Origin: Pseudo-nitzschia pungens
Taxonomy: Eukaryota > Bacillariophyta > Bacillariophyceae > Bacillariales > Bacillariaceae
DNA: 64,000 nt
NCBI GenBank assembly: GCA_037355855.1
Contig: CM074766.1
Location: 62,001-126,000, forward strand
Reading direction: 5' to 3'
A program made the position numbers and the translations under genes. Below, piece by piece: positions 20,292-32,215 of the stretch (position 1 is its first letter; each line of letters opens with the position of its first letter). The notes under the pieces were generated by a model. The model saw only the letters and a program-made list of their open reading frames with translations, searched no databases and was not told the origin of the DNA.

Positions 20292-21501
20292 CTAATTCTT
20301 ATTGGGAGCCTTGGACTTCGTGGGAGACTTTGGAGACTTGGGGGCCTTGGTGGGCGATGTTGTTGGCTGATTGGTGGGAGCCTTGGTAGACTCGGGAGAC
20401 TTGGTCTTCTTTGAGTTCTTGGTGGGTGGCATGCTGGGGGTATCGGAAGGAGCACCGGTCCCCACGGTAGGAGTTGCAGCGGGAGCGGCAGTGAGAGCCG
20501 CAGAGGGAGCTCGAGTGGGAGAATCAAACAACTCAAAAGTCGAGATCGTGGTCGACGCGGCGGTGGGGGACGCGCTCGGGCTGTCGGTAGGCGAAGCACT
20601 CGGAACCGCGGATGGCGATTCACTTGGGCATCCGGAAGGAACTGTGGAGGGAACGTCGCTTGGACTGGCGGAGGGAACGTTGGAGGGAACGTCGCTTGGA
20701 CTGGCTGAAGGAACGTTGGAGGGAACGTCGCTTGGATTGGCAGAGGGAACGTTGGAGGGAACCATGGAAGGAATGGCACTTGGACTAGCGGAGGGAACCA
20801 TGGAAGGAACCATGGAGGGAATGGTACTTGGACTGGCGGAGGGAACATTGGAAGGAACCATGGAAGGAACCATGGAGGGAACGATGCTTGGCTTGTCCGA
20901 AGGTGCCACGGAGGGAATGGCACTTGGAGTGCTCGAAGGATAGCTGGAGACAGTTGGACTAGCGGAGGGAGAGCTAGACGGATAGCTAGAGACGGTGGGA
21001 TCGGAAGAAGGGAAGCTGGAAGGATGAACGGACACGGAGGAGCTCGAGGACGAGGAGGAGCTCGAAGAGACTGTGGGATTGGCAGAAGGGACGTTCGAAG
21101 GCGATCCGGAGGGAATCACAGAAGGAACCATCGAAGGTTTTCCGGAGGGAACGTCCGAAGGAGAAAAAGAGGGAACCATAGAAGGAACGTCCGAAGGAGA
21201 CAAGAGGGAGCTATGGAAGGAACTTTCGAAGGGGTGTAGAGGGAACAGTACTTGGCTTATCCGAAGGAGAGACAGAGGGAACCATCGAAGGTTTCATGGA
21301 GGGAGTCATAGAGGGTTTCGTGGAGGGAGTCATAGAAGGTTTCATGGAGGGAACCTTAGAAAGTTTCATGCAGGGAATCCATTCCACCCGTTGCTCCTTC
21401 CATTGAAAAACACAGCACATTTGAAACCCAACAAGGACAAAGCTTGTATCAACAGAACTTGCGATATAATTTTCGGTCAGCACTACGAACTTCAATAGCA
21501 T
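20292..21501 (-). pseudogene. PSxxPS-repeat protein gene, two frameshifts
   Basis: From a true ATG (21499-21501) the minus strand encodes a short N-terminus (LLKFVVLTENYIASS..) and then KPSMTPSMKPSMVPSV-type repeats until a TAG near 21,222. The repeat resumes in another frame through VPSIAPS and a third frame from about 21,203 (SPSDVPSMVPS), then runs unbroken to the TAG at 20292. The end is a Ser/Thr/Lys-rich tail (TSPTKAPKSPKSPTKSK). Total length is 1,210 nt, one more than a multiple of three, consistent with two single-base losses inside 30-40 bp. Pro-Ser repeat proteins of this kind are common secreted or wall-associated proteins in diatoms; no clear signal peptide is seen here. It could be a real pseudogene or an assembly error in a repeat. 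Confidence 0.7.
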
Positions 21502-21812
21502 TGCATTCTACGCAATCGAACACCAAGGAGAGAAAATGGTCTGTATTCTGTAGACTACTTCGTATTTCATAAAAAATAAAATAAAATTGCATTTCACGAA
21601 AGTATTTGCCTGTTTTGTTTTGTATTCTATGCTCCGATTACGCGTACTGCCGATCGAAGGAATAAATCATCGTAACGTTACGCGAGGCGGTACACTATGG
21701 AATACCGACGTTGTTTTGCTCGCTCGGGTCGTTGTGTTGGCTTTGCTCGCGTAACAATGGCTCACAAATTCGCTCACTCGCTCACTAACATACTGCTACT
21801 ACACGTAACAAC
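21502..21812. other. 311-bp spacer
   Basis: Nothing coding is seen between the PSxxPS-repeat gene start and the 3' end of the phosphoesterase gene. It contains one TACTTCGTA word at about 21,553 and an A/T-rich stretch. Confidence 0.5.
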
Positions 21813-23597
21813 TCACTGCTCGTACCGATACACGGCCGACTCGCAATCCCCGTATCCCTCCAGAACGAGTCGGTCGTCGTAAAACTCCAGCACGCCAAAG
21901 GTGGCGGTCGGCGGTTTCGATTCCAGCACGGCCTCGACGACCCGAAAGTGAATCCCGGAAGACTCGTCGCGGACGTAGCCTCCCTTGTGGGCGTGTCCCG
22001 CAAAGGAGGCCACCACCACGTCCGAGTAGTCCCGCAGGAGTTGCAGGACCCGTTCGTAGTTCCAGATGAGGCAGACGGGGTTGGAGGACCCCGGGTGAAT
22101 GGGCTGGTGGGACACGACCACGACCCGCTGGGTGTGGCCACTGGCATTGAGTTGCCGCGTCGCTTCGAGCTCCTGTTGGAGCCACTCGAGCTGGGATTCC
22201 CCGACGGCCCCGTTGAATGCCACGAATCGCTTCTGGAGTCCCTCGAGGCCCTCGGGAGAGTTTTCGTTGTTGGCCCTGAAGTTGATGCCGTTTTCCGTTT
22301 CGAGAATGGTGGCGGCCGACGATCGTTTTGCGGAGGTCTTGGGGCACCGCCGCGTCAGGGAAATGTCGTAGCCGTCGAGTACGACAAACTTGATGCTGCT
22401 GCTGCTGCTGCTAGTCGTAGTCGTCGTAGTGGCAGTGGCAGTGGCAATGGCAGTGGTAGTTGTGCTGTCCGCGGGAGTGTCCATGTCTTCAGCAGCTTCG
22501 TGCTGGGGTGGATACACGTAGGAATAGTATCCCACTAGGTCTTCCTTGTCGTTTCCATTGTCATTGTCATTGTCATTGTCATTGTCGCTGTCTTCGTCAA
22601 TGCTGCTGCTGCTGCTGCAAGAAGCATGCCCCAGATCGTAGAAAGTCCCCCTCCCGGACGGCGGGGGCAGATCCCCGTCCTCGCGGCGAAAGGGAATTCC
22701 CAGTCTGGAGCGGAGCGCGGCCCGGTTTAGGTTGTACAGGCAGTGGTTCCCGTACGTATGCAAAACACGAACGGTCCTTTCGCTGGGATTCGAAGATGGT
22801 GGGCGCCGACCGACCCCCGATACAAAGGATTCTCCCATGGCCGATTCCACCTCCAGCAGGGATCGCATTCCGGGGTGGTCCCCTACATTTCCATTTCCAT
22901 CGCCGGCTGCACTCTTCTTCTCTTCCTTCTCCCGTGGATCTCCCCCGTGCCGCTCGATTTCCTGGCACTTGCCGTCGATAATGTCGCCCAGGTTGACAAC
23001 CAGGTGGACGCCCCCGTTCTGATCCCCGTTGCCACTCCCGTTCTTGTAGGTTCGAAAGGTATCAAAGGCGCGCTTGGTGGCCTCCAGAGCGTGGCGATAA
23101 TACCGTGGGGTGCCCGTGAAGGAAAAGCCGTCGGGAATCGGAGCGTACTGAATGTCGGCAATCATTCCCACCGAAAAGAGCGGTGGTGGTGATTCCGAGG
23201 GCGAGGGCGAAGACAACAAAGACGAGGAGGAGGAGAAGGAGCTCATGTCGCCGGTGTTTCGTTCGTTTGGAGTGCTGTCAACTTTCGATGATGCAAGAGG
23301 CGGCAGGAATGTCGGGGATCGAGCGCTGCTCTGCGGAGGATGATTGGAATCGGAATGCCGTTGGAGCGGGGAAGCGAGGGACCAGGAATTGCAGGGCGAG
23401 ATTCCCAGCTGTATCAGGGGAAGAATCAGGAACAGGAACAGAACGGACGCAACAGGCGGATTGCGTTGGATCCGCAGAAGTCGGAATGTCTTTCCTTTGG
23501 AACAAACGGAATCTTTTTCAATATCACTATCAATATCACAATCGACGACAGAACCGCTGCCTGTAATGCAACTTGTGCCAATGCGCCGTGGTCTCAT
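21813..23597 (-). CDS. Mn-dependent ADP-ribose/CDP-alcohol diphosphatase-like (ADPRM) phosphoesterase
   Basis: A 594-residue uninterrupted protein from a true ATG. A hydrophobic segment at about 50-70 (ASVLFLFLILPLIQLGI) suggests an ER signal anchor, which soluble animal ADPRM lacks. The calcineurin-like metallophosphoesterase motifs appear in order: GMIADIQYA (about 145, first metal Asp), NLGDIIDG (about 203), YGNHCLYNL (about 281, GNH), VVSHQPIHPGS (about 494) and FAGHAHKGGY (about 530, GHxH). QYA, DIIDG, NPVCLIWNYE and HPGS are specific to the ADPRM branch, which hydrolyses ADP-ribose and CDP-alcohols. The extra length against the roughly 340-residue family norm comes from Ser/Asp/Asn low-complexity inserts at about 300-390, outside the metal motifs. 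Confidence 0.88.
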   Translation of the reverse strand: MRPRRIGTSCITGSGSVVDCDIDSDIEKDSVCSKGKTFRLLRIQRNPPVASVLFLFLILPLIQLGISPCNSWSLASPLQRHSDSNHPPQSSARSPTFLPPLASSKVDSTPNERNTGDMSSFSSSSSLLSSPSPSESPPPLFSVGMIADIQYAPIPDGFSFTGTPRYYRHALEATKRAFDTFRTYKNGSGNGDQNGGVHLVVNLGDIIDGKCQEIERHGGDPREKEEKKSAAGDGNGNVGDHPGMRSLLEVESAMGESFVSGVGRRPPSSNPSERTVRVLHTYGNHCLYNLNRAALRSRLGIPFRREDGDLPPPSGRGTFYDLGHASCSSSSSIDEDSDNDNDNDNDNGNDKEDLVGYYSYVYPPQHEAAEDMDTPADSTTTTAIATATATTTTTTSSSSSSIKFVVLDGYDISLTRRCPKTSAKRSSAATILETENGINFRANNENSPEGLEGLQKRFVAFNGAVGESQLEWLQQELEATRQLNASGHTQRVVVVSHQPIHPGSSNPVCLIWNYERVLQLLRDYSDVVVASFAGHAHKGGYVRDESSGIHFRVVEAVLESKPPTATFGVLEFYDDRLVLEGYGDCESAVYRYEQ

Positions 23598-25033
23598 CCA
23601 GAGGTTCGGTTCTGTTGTGTTAGTACAGTAAACCTTATTACCTTCGTCTCTTGCAATGGATGAGTTTTTGTATCATGTAGTTAATGTTCTGTCTAAGGTT
23701 ACTGAGAATTGCCCTGAAAGTGAACTCCGCACACAACATCTATCGGAAGTTGGAAGAGAACAAAAGATGAAGCACAAGTTTTTTCTTTCTCCATAACAAT
23801 AAATGCGAAGTAATTACGTGTACGTGTAGTAAGGTTACTAAGAGGCATTAGATGATGATGATGATGATGATGGAAAATTATGAATGACGATGATGTGATT
23901 GCATGTCGAGTCCATTCGCGCGTTCCATCCTTCCTTTCGCGCGGTCGCTCGAGAGATGAGCGGGCATCCGATTTTCCGAGAATGATACGGTAACCTTACC
24001 TCTCCGACGCAAGAACGAGTAAATCTTACTATTAGTAGTACTAACGACTACTAGTACTAGTACTACTAGTAGTAGTAGTGACTGTGGCCAATGAATCCCA
24101 GATGATACTACTAGCTACTACTACCAGTGTAGAATACTGGTGGGTGCCATGGAATATCATTAGAGAATCATCATTGAAGAAGATCCACACCAGCAGTATG
24201 AATGATCCTTGTAGTACTAGAATTAGTTGACCAAGAACACCACCATGGCATTACAGAAATACTTGTCAAGAATCTTTTTAATTACTAACAGTGGTGACAA
24301 CAATTTTTTTTTTTTTTTTTCCAAATATGCTTTTCTTCATGTGTTAGATAATGGAAGAAGGAAGACCCGTTCTTGCGGTACAGCACCAGCATGCTGGGCA
24401 CCAGGAACATCAGCAGCAGAAAGACTAGCATTTTGATTTACACGTCTGCTGTCATCAAATTAACACAACTATCGACTTTGTCCGCTTCATCCTATTCAAG
24501 AACCAATACTACTACTACTACTAGTACTAGCTTCTTTTAGGCATCGTTTCGACTAGTAGTAGCTACATCCATGATTCAGTGTAGAACGAGAAAAAACCGG
24601 ATGCCGACTACTACCAAGCAAGAAGAACGAAAAGGTACTAGCAGAACTTACTTCAGAAAAAATAACTACTAGTAGCGACGAATGCAAATTTTCACTCCGT
24701 CTGCACTTCGAGAACGTCATAATTCAAGAAGCTGCATTTGGCAGACAGCTCGTCTTTACTACTAGCAGTAGTACCACAATGGTCACACGGAATCATTTGA
24801 GAAAAAAAAAGTGTGGGATTGCATTTACATCCACTTCGTTCTATGTATATTACCTAAGTGAGGAAAGTCAATGCTTCAGTTCTCCGAACTGCATTATGTC
24901 GGTTTGAAATTGGCTCACATCTAATTTACGTTTCAGTACTATGGTTCCGATTGCAGAGAAATTCACACGCTTTCGGTGGCAATGGAATCCAATGCTAATT
25001 CATATCGTTGTTGTTGTTGCTGTTGTTGTCCCC
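23598..25033. other. intergenic, ACTAGT-rich, poly-T tract
   Basis: No gene recognised. An (ATG)n run is at 23,850-23,872, the perfect word GGTAACCTTACC near 23,989, ACTAGT clusters at 24,020-24,080 and 24,510-24,560, and a T17 tract at 24,304-24,320. Confidence 0.55.
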
Positions 25034-27226
25034 TCAGGCCAGCACGGCCCCGTCGGCAGCGGCGGCTTCGGCGGCTTCTTTTGGGGTTTCCAGAACGGTG
25101 ATGTTTGTGTAGTTCGTGCTGAGCATGTTTGGATCAGAAGAGGGTGGGGGTTGGTCTTTCATTTCGACATTGACCCAGGACTCGTCGGTGGTGGGATCGC
25201 CGTCGGACAACAAACCGTCGAAGACCTTGGAGTCCAAAACTCCGACAGACACTGTTCCGAACACTAGCAGCGCCGACGTGACACCCAACACCTGGTACGG
25301 CCACGTTTCGTAATCGCTGTAGTTTCCAAAGTCGATGTTGCCTGTGTGTTTTGCGTATAGTGAACGCGAACATTGGAGTGGGGCAAGACAGCAACAGAAG
25401 ACGAGTTAGTTCCTTCCACAAAAATCATTCTGCCGTAGTGGAATACAGCTATATCGTTCTCTCTGGTTTTCGCTCCGACATACCGTGATTCGTCTTCGAG
25501 AAAAACAAATTGAAGAACAGTACCAACAGAATCTGAGGAATCGCGTGCTTCATCAGAAAGGCCCAGATCCACGGCATGTATCCGACCGAGGACGCAAGTT
25601 CGTCCCGGAGCTCCAGGACGTTCCCCATGAGCAATTCGTTCCTCAAAAACTTCATGCTCACGCTCTTGTCATCGTTCACCAGCTCCTTCAGGTTGTGCAG
25701 GCAATAGACCACGCCGCTACCATAAATGATCACCAAGGAAATCATTCCGAGCCAGAAGGTTTCCCCCTTGACGCCGAACCAGACGAGCGAGGCAAACAGG
25801 AAACTCCCAAAAGTGGTGGCAAAATATGCATACGCAATGTTCCAGCGATTTCCAATGTTGGCGACCTGTCGTTTCATTCCGTAAATCCACCCGGCACTCA
25901 GGGCCTTGCAGAATCCCAAAAACAGAACGGCAAAGTTGACGTAAAAATCCATCGTGTCCAAAAAGATGAGCCCAGCATCGGTCGTGTAGAGGAGGCCCCC
26001 GAGAAACCCAATCCCACAGACGATGGCGACGACCGTTCGCTTGGAAACGGCGTGTCCGTACTGCGAGTCGGTGACGAGTGAGGCCACGGCCTCGACGAGG
26101 GCAAAAGCGCTGTCCAACCCGAGGAGAATCATGTTTAGAAACAAAAAGCGGACCCAGTGGAGACCACCCGGAATCGTCGATAATGCCGCGGGGTAGACGC
26201 CAAAGAGGAGGGATGGTCCGGCATACACGCGAAAGTTGTTTTCCTGCTCCGTCATGTATCCCATGACCCCAAACAGACAGACGCCACTCAGAATCGAAAA
26301 GGCCGAGTTGGCGACCGCAATGATCAAACTATTCTCGACAGCGGGAGCGTTCTTGTCGCAGTGCGATCCGAAGGCCGTCATGACACCAAACTGTAAACAA
26401 ACAAAGGATTTATCAGCATTCCGCAGTGTCTAAGAAAGAGGTTTCATAGAATTAATCAACCAGTAAATCGATCATTTTTTGACACACTTACCGCGACACC
26501 AATGGAGAAAAAGATCTGGGAGACGGCGGTAGACCAAATGTCGGGTTGGTCGACCAGAATCGACATGTCCCATTCTCCAAAGTATTGGTGGATCCCGTTG
26601 GAAGATCCCGGAAGGGTCAGCGCACGGATCAACAGGATGAATAGCATAAGGATCGGCATTCCCATGGTGAAATGGGCCACCCGTCCAGTCCACTTGAGTC
26701 CGAAACTCAGGCACCCTCCAACGATGCCCCACGTCAGCGCCAGGTACAACACGTTGCCAATCACGATACGCGTCGGCTTTTGGTCTTCGTTCAGGGTGTA
26801 CTGACCGACGACGTCGTGATAAAAGTAGGCCATGGCGTCGGATCCGGCAATGTCCTCCCAATCGTTGCGCATGCTCCCAAAGCTTTCAAAAAAGGCGCGG
26901 ATGCACCACGAGATCAACGGAACATAATAAGTAACCACCATCAGTCCGGCCAGGATGGAACCAACGCCGACTCCCTTGGTGTGCTTGTTGAGGTGGTGCT
27001 GGACGGCGACCTCTGATTGCTGCAGGTGCTGTCCCATGGCCACCTCGTGGATCAGGAGCGGGATTCCGACGACGACCAGGGCCAGGATGTAGGGCACGAA
27101 AAAGGCGCCCCCACCGTACTGATAGACGAGGGAGGGAAACCTCCACACGTTTCCGAATCCAACCGCCGCGCCAACGGCAGCCATGATGAAGGCCGTGCGG
27201 CTCTCCCATGTTTCTCTGGCAGGCAT
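25034..27226 (-). CDS. SLC6/SNF-family Na+-coupled symporter, three exons
   Basis: Joined exons are 26492-27226, 25484-26390 and 25034-25341 (minus strand), giving 649 residues. Intron 1 (26391-26491, GTAAGT..TTTACAG, phase 0) joins FFSIGVA to FGVMTAFGS. Intron 2 (25342-25483, GTATGT..CACAG, phase 1) joins SKTNH to GNIDFGNYS. Start: the frame runs upstream to a TTG at 27250, but the ATG at 27226 (MPARETWESR) fits the family. The N-terminal helix carries the Na+/substrate signature AAVGAAVGFGNVWRFPSLVY with YGGGAFF; FGVMTAFGSH in the centre matches the SNF helix-6/7 region. About eleven to twelve membrane helices fill the rest, with a short acidic cytosolic tail. These carriers couple Na+ (often Cl-) to uptake of amino acids, osmolytes or amines; the substrate is unknown. 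Confidence 0.92.
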
Positions 27227-28319
27227 GCTGTGTGGTATCGCTGTCTTCAACGTCCTGTGTTTTGTTGTTTCTTCTGATACAGTGTTTTCGTATGCTATTC
27301 CACTCTGTGAAGACGTTCCAATCTCACAGTGTGATTATGCGAAGAGATCGTTGTCCACGACAAGTTTGTATGGATCTTTTCAAAAAAAATTAAGAAGAGT
27401 ACGGTATTGTAATACAGTATGTGATGCTCTTGTCGGGAGAGGAAACTTGCGTGATGTAACGGTTGATGACTATTTCCTACCGTATTTCTAGGCTCGGTAT
27501 GGAGGATCGAAGATGTGAATTAGAGCGGAATTTTTGTTTCCTCGCGGTTTAGCGTTGGTAGGTGGATTGGAGATGGGAGAATTGCAGTACGAGTACTGGA
27601 CCGGTGCGTATTGTTTTTATGGTGGATGGAGTTGTGTTCTTTGTACCAACTCCAAATTTAGGCTTAGTTTGATAGCCGTTGCAACGGATAGAACGTGCCG
27701 CCATGTCACCAACTCGAGTGCAGCAAGCCCAAAGACTATGGGTATTTAAGGGAATTTCTTGATACTTCTGGTGATTTTGAGTGCCGCGCATCTTTTTAAT
27801 GAATTTTTATAAACGGATTCTCTTCGCGCGGGTTGTCACGGGAGACAGGAGAAAGGAGCATGAGCAATGATTTGAAGCGCGTACGTACGAGTAAACCTTA
27901 ACTAACTGCTCGTAGTTCGTCCGAGTCATTCAGTGCAGCATGCTAGTCCCCGTTACAGACGATAGGATGAAATGGTAGGTAATCTTAATCTTGAACGTAC
28001 CGTATGAGGAAGGTATTACAATCAGTGATAGAGGGTGCAGCAGCGTAGTAACTTAGTGATATCTTTTTTGAGATCATGATCCCAATCTTGTTTTTGTTTT
28101 TGTTCTTTTTATTACTTCGAGTAAGATTACTTTTTTATTGCTTTTTACTCCCGCTCCGTTTTCTGTTCTTGGTCGTATTCTAAGATCATCGTACGTTCTA
28201 GGCACACGTACCGGTAAATTATGCATTACCGGTACGGTTTACGGTAACCTTACCTGTATGTTGAATCATGTTCTATTTTTTTTTTTTTTTAAATGAAAAA
28301 AATCTTAGTACACGTACCA

Positions 28320-28340
28320 GTAACCTTACCGTAAGGTTAC
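28320..28340. repeat. perfect inverted repeat GTAACCTTAC-C-GTAAGGTTAC
   Basis: Ten-base arms around a single C. This is the cleanest hairpin form of the word family dispersed between genes in this window; a weaker GGTAACCTTACC lies 70 bases upstream. Confidence 0.9.
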
Positions 28341-28708
28341 GTGGACAAAATCCAACCGTAAACAATCACATCATAACATCATGTCTTTCAAAAGTACTAT
28401 TAGTGGGAAGCAATTACGACATAATGCCTTCTTCCTACGCAGCAAACAAGTGTGCAGAGACCACCAGCACTACTCTTCTTGTTGGTGGTGGTCATGACTG
28501 CTGCAGCACAGGAGGGAGGATCAAACTAACCATTGAAAACAAAAGACCAATGCCACGCGGAATATACTACTACTAGTATACTATCACCAGTCATGGTGTG
28601 GTAGTGGGGATAACTCAAGAGCTCCCACTAGAATCAACCCCGACAGCACCGTAGTATTTTGGATCAGTGGAGCTGTCAGGGAAGCTGCTATGGTGTACCA
28701 GAGATCAG

Positions 28709-29000
28709 AGGACACTAGGGATACTAAGATCTGGTGCTGCTTCTACTTTGCCACCAATCCCCCAAATAAAAGCAAGAAAGAGGTTGGGTTCAACTAGTAT
28801 GAATGGGGCAATTCGAACGACAATAAATGGTACCGTGAAAATGTTCTCCGCCAAAGCAAGGACAACATTGCCCAGCAAGTGACAGTCAACGGAAAATACT
28901 TGCAAGAATGCTGGTTCAAAGTAACAAGAAGTTCCAAGCGGCACCGTGTCGAGGCGTCCTGCTGGGTGTTGACGTCCAGCACATTTAAATGATCCGATCA
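28709..29000 (+). pseudogene. possible broken coding relic, identity unknown
   Basis: The plus-strand frame beginning near 28,709 reads DTKIWCCFYFATNPPNKSKK, hits a TAG at about 28,795, and continues with YEWGNSNDNKWYRENVL and KYLQECWFKVTRSSKRHR to a TGA. Trp/Tyr/Cys-rich, protein-like composition across a stop suggests a decayed gene, perhaps of transposon origin; no family was recognised. An opposing hydrophobic minus frame over the same bases is an alternative reading. Confidence 0.25.
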
Positions 29001-29852
29001 ATATCAGTGGGTTTCACTTCTTGTACTGCTGCCGTAAAACCTATGTCAAGAACGGTTTATAAGAATTGCAATTAAAGGCAGAAAAAAATGTTGCGGGCTC
29101 AGACTTGTTTGTTCGTTTGTTCTGGACTCAGCGTCGACGTGGAAAAAGGATGGTGCGGGCTCGTGCTCGCTTGTTTGTTTTCGTGATCACTAGTAGTACT
29201 CATTAATCTGCTTTGCTGTAAAACAAGAATCCGTAAATAACTCATGACGAAGACCTCATTCAAAAAAGTTAAGTACTATTCTTACAAAGTCTAGCCAAAG
29301 GTTAGTTTGCTGGGACCGGAGAGTTGATCTTCGACAAAACCGGATTACCGGCGAGACCCAAGAAAAAGCGCACCGGGACAACAGGATGCTTTTGCTTTTG
29401 ACAAAGTCCGGCTTTGTGCTGGCCACGCCTCGTCCCATTCGAAGAAAATAGTCTCGTTTTCACGGTTTGATGTTTTTTTCTCGACAACGAGGGAAACCAA
29501 ATGGATTTTGTTTTCCCAACCGACCCGATTCTTGCACAGGCCCGATGAAAAAGAATGAATCCATTCTACGGAATGAATGCAATCGATCTATTGCATGCGT
29601 CGATCCTTATCGGCATGGCTCCAATTGAATTTCTTGGACCGGTTGGATGGTAACGATCATTCTCAAAACACGGGCTTTCGAGACCCGGTCGCATGATTAT
29701 GAATTCAATAGTAGTTGTGTTGTCGAAGCCTCTTGCTGCCAAACACAATGGCTTCGCTCCGTCCCTTTTGGATTCTGCTTCTTTTCGCGGCATCCCTCAT
29801 CGAGATATCAGCAAACCGTGTTCCTGGCGTATTGCATGTTGTATTCCGCTCT

Positions 29853-31305
29853 TCAAATGGCCGGGCAGCACCGCGGGGCGGCACAGGCGGCGGTCGGAGG
29901 TTGCGGCGTCGATGACCGCCGTGGTTCGATGCTGGTACTGGTACTGGTACTCTTTTTCGTAATGTCATTGACGGCACTACTGCTGATTCGGCCGTTTGGA
30001 TTGGCCGTCGCTGCACTCATCGTCATCGTCATCGTCATGCTGCCCCTGCGATCCAGCGCGAATTCCCCCGCCTTGTCGGAGCAAATGTTGCACTCCTGGT
30101 CGTGATTGGTCCCGTACAAAATCAAGCCAATTTCCGTGTCGGCAATGTATTTGTTGTCCATGCAAAACCAAAAGGCAATCAGGCTCGAGATGATCTCAAA
30201 GGCAAACTCCAAAAAGTGCGCCAGGGGCTCTCCCACCATGTCCTGCGTTTCTGTGTCGTATCCCAGCAGGTTGTAGACGGCCAGCTGGACGCAGGCCACC
30301 ACCAGGGCAATGCTGGCGGTGGCCCAAGAGCACACGCTGGAGGACTCGTTGTTGGATTTGTCGCTCGTGCCGGTCCGGGAGTTCCAGAGCGAAATGAGCA
30401 AGATCACGTCGATAAAGGCCATGGTTCTGTGAAACCGTACAAAAAAATCAACGTTTTGGGTGTGGTGAGACGTTGTAGACGCTACCACCGTCCGGAACGA
30501 CCCGGAAAACAGTCCCACGAATCAGCAATGCAAAATAAAAATAAAATACAATACAAATAAACACAACACAGCCATAAAAAAAAATTACACGCACTCACAA
30601 TTCGTTGATGTACTCGATCTCGTGCGAGACAATTTCAAAGGTCTCGATCGAGAGCGACACCAGCAGGGCCGGAACGGCCGTAGCGACAATGTTGGAAAAC
30701 ATGACCAGCCTCAGAAAGAGGGGGTTCTTGTCCCCGTTGATGGCGTACAAGCTCTTGGGTGTGTTTGCCAGCGCCAGACACTCGACAATGGCGAATCCAA
30801 AGGTGGCCCAGAACTCGATCAGGTGGTAGATGATGTCGTCAACGGGTTCGTCGCCTTTGTCTTTGTCTTCTCCGCTGTCTTGGCTAGCTCTACCCTTGTG
30901 CTCATGGTCGTATCGGTATCGGAGGTTGACGTAGTTCACGCAAATGAGCGAAATGTTGATGCCCAGGTACACCAGGCACCAAATGGCGAGCCACAGATTC
31001 GTCGTGGCGGATGCCCGCATTTCCTGCAGGCGGTAGCTCATGAGGCTGTTGTTGGAATAGTTGGTCGGATTGCCATTGCCGGTGGCATTCCTGCTGGGGG
31101 GCGCGTACGATTCTCCCGCTGGGATCACCAGGGACGATCTGGTGGACGACGATGTTGACGTTGACGTTGACGTCGCCGTTGAGAATGCCGTCAAAGAGGA
31201 CGCAGACGCAGACGCAAACGTGGATCCATAGGTCGAGGACTGTTCTGGTTTGGCAAGCAAACAGGTGCGGTCCGACGGAAAAATGTTGGGATTGCAGTCC
31301 GTCAT
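29853..31305 (-). CDS. six-helix membrane protein of unknown family, two exons
   Basis: Exons 30599-31305 and 29853-30426 join across a 172-nt intron (GTGAGT..TTTCACAG, phase 2), giving 426 residues and reading INEL-TMAFIDV. The start is the first ATG, at 31305; the frame extends upstream only to a GTG. The N-terminal 120 residues are Ser/Thr-rich and cytosolic. Six hydrophobic segments follow: NLWLAIWCLVYLGINISLI, HLIEFWATFGFAIVECLAL, FSNIVATAVPALLVSLSI, AFIDVILLISLW, ATASIALVVACVQLAVYNLLG and FLEFAFEIISSLIAFWF. An EF(W/A)..F..AI/SSLIAF pattern before a Lys/Asn turn appears in both halves, which suggests a 3+3 duplication. The tail is Ser/Thr/Met-rich. No transporter or channel motif was recognised. 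Confidence 0.8.
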
Positions 31306-31849
31306 GGTTGCTGTTGATTCTTTTTGCTCCTTGTTCGATCCTCGAGAATGTTGTTGTTGTTGTGTTGTGCTTGGTTCTGTGCGTTCTGACAAAAGTGGTA
31401 ATGGAGAGCCATGATACCGGTATTGAGATGGAGAAGGATAAGAATTCACCACTCGTCTACGAGTACAAGTAAGGTTACTCGTACTATGACGACTGTACTA
31501 TGATAACGGTGCTACTGTGCCTACGTCGGATAGGAAATAGACGTCAAACGTAATTGAAATTGTCCCATTCTTTGGCCGAAAAAGGCCCAAAGTCGCATGG
31601 AAAGGCCGCTTTCTGGTTTTTGGTAGGTGTTCAAGGCCTCACATTTTTACTACCAGTCAAAAAGAACTGGTTCTTCATTATTTATTTATTGAAAATCGAC
31701 ATATCTTTCGATACAGGTCCAATGGTAATCTTAACGTATATCGAACGAACCACCACTTGGACAACCTTCCCAGTTAACGCTTGAGGATGCTGATCCTCCA
31801 CCACTTGTTGGACAACCTTCCCAGTTAACGCTTGATGATGATCCTGATC

Positions 31850-32215
31850 CTCGTCCAATGTTCTTGACCCTACTCCCTCCTCCAAGGGATCCAACAGAAG
31901 CAGCGGCAGCAGCACGACAACTGCTGCATCTTCAGTCGCTGCTGCGTCTTCAGTCGCTGCTGTTGCAAGTAGTGGAAACAAGAAAAGGATGTACAACAGT
32001 AAGAGAGCTAGTAATGATGATCGATTCTTCGACGCTATGAAAGCTAACGCTGAAGCACAAAGCAAGAGAAGCAATGGATCATGTCAGCAAAGAAGCAAAA
32101 GCAGATAGAAAAATGTTGATGGAGGCACTTCAAGCTTGTATTAATGGTACTGTACAATCTTTTGCTGGTGCTTCCGCCGCTGAGTTGAACAACAAGAAGC
32201 AGAAGCGTCGCTGAC
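31850..32215 (+). pseudogene. Harbinger accessory (DNA-binding-type) gene relic
   Basis: A Ser/Ala-rich stretch (STTTAASSVAAASSVAAV) leads into the basic segment KKRMYNSKRASNDDRFFDAM. A frameshift near 32,078 follows, then MSAKKQKQIEKMLMEALQAC and a basic end KKQKRR with TGA at about 32,213. Position beside a Harbinger transposase suggests its Myb/SANT-like partner, but no Myb helix survives to prove this. Confidence 0.45.

Larger units (their letters stand above)
27227..29852. other. intergenic, motif-rich, one possible gene relic
   Basis: No intact gene recognised. Notable are a T13 tract near 28,277, the inverted repeat at 28,320-28,340 and a possible coding relic at 28,700-29,000, both listed separately. 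A near-repeat of TTGCGGGCTCAG..GTTTGTTCG lies at 29,090-29,180. Confidence 0.5.

Noticed and set aside
26456..27250. Symporter first exon as a stand-alone gene ending at 26456
   Set aside because: The frame reads through a GTAAGT donor into intron sequence; splicing to the next exon restores the SNF motif.
31306..31452. N-terminal extension of the six-helix protein
   Set aside because: The frame is open but begins at GTG with no ATG before 31305; treated as leader.
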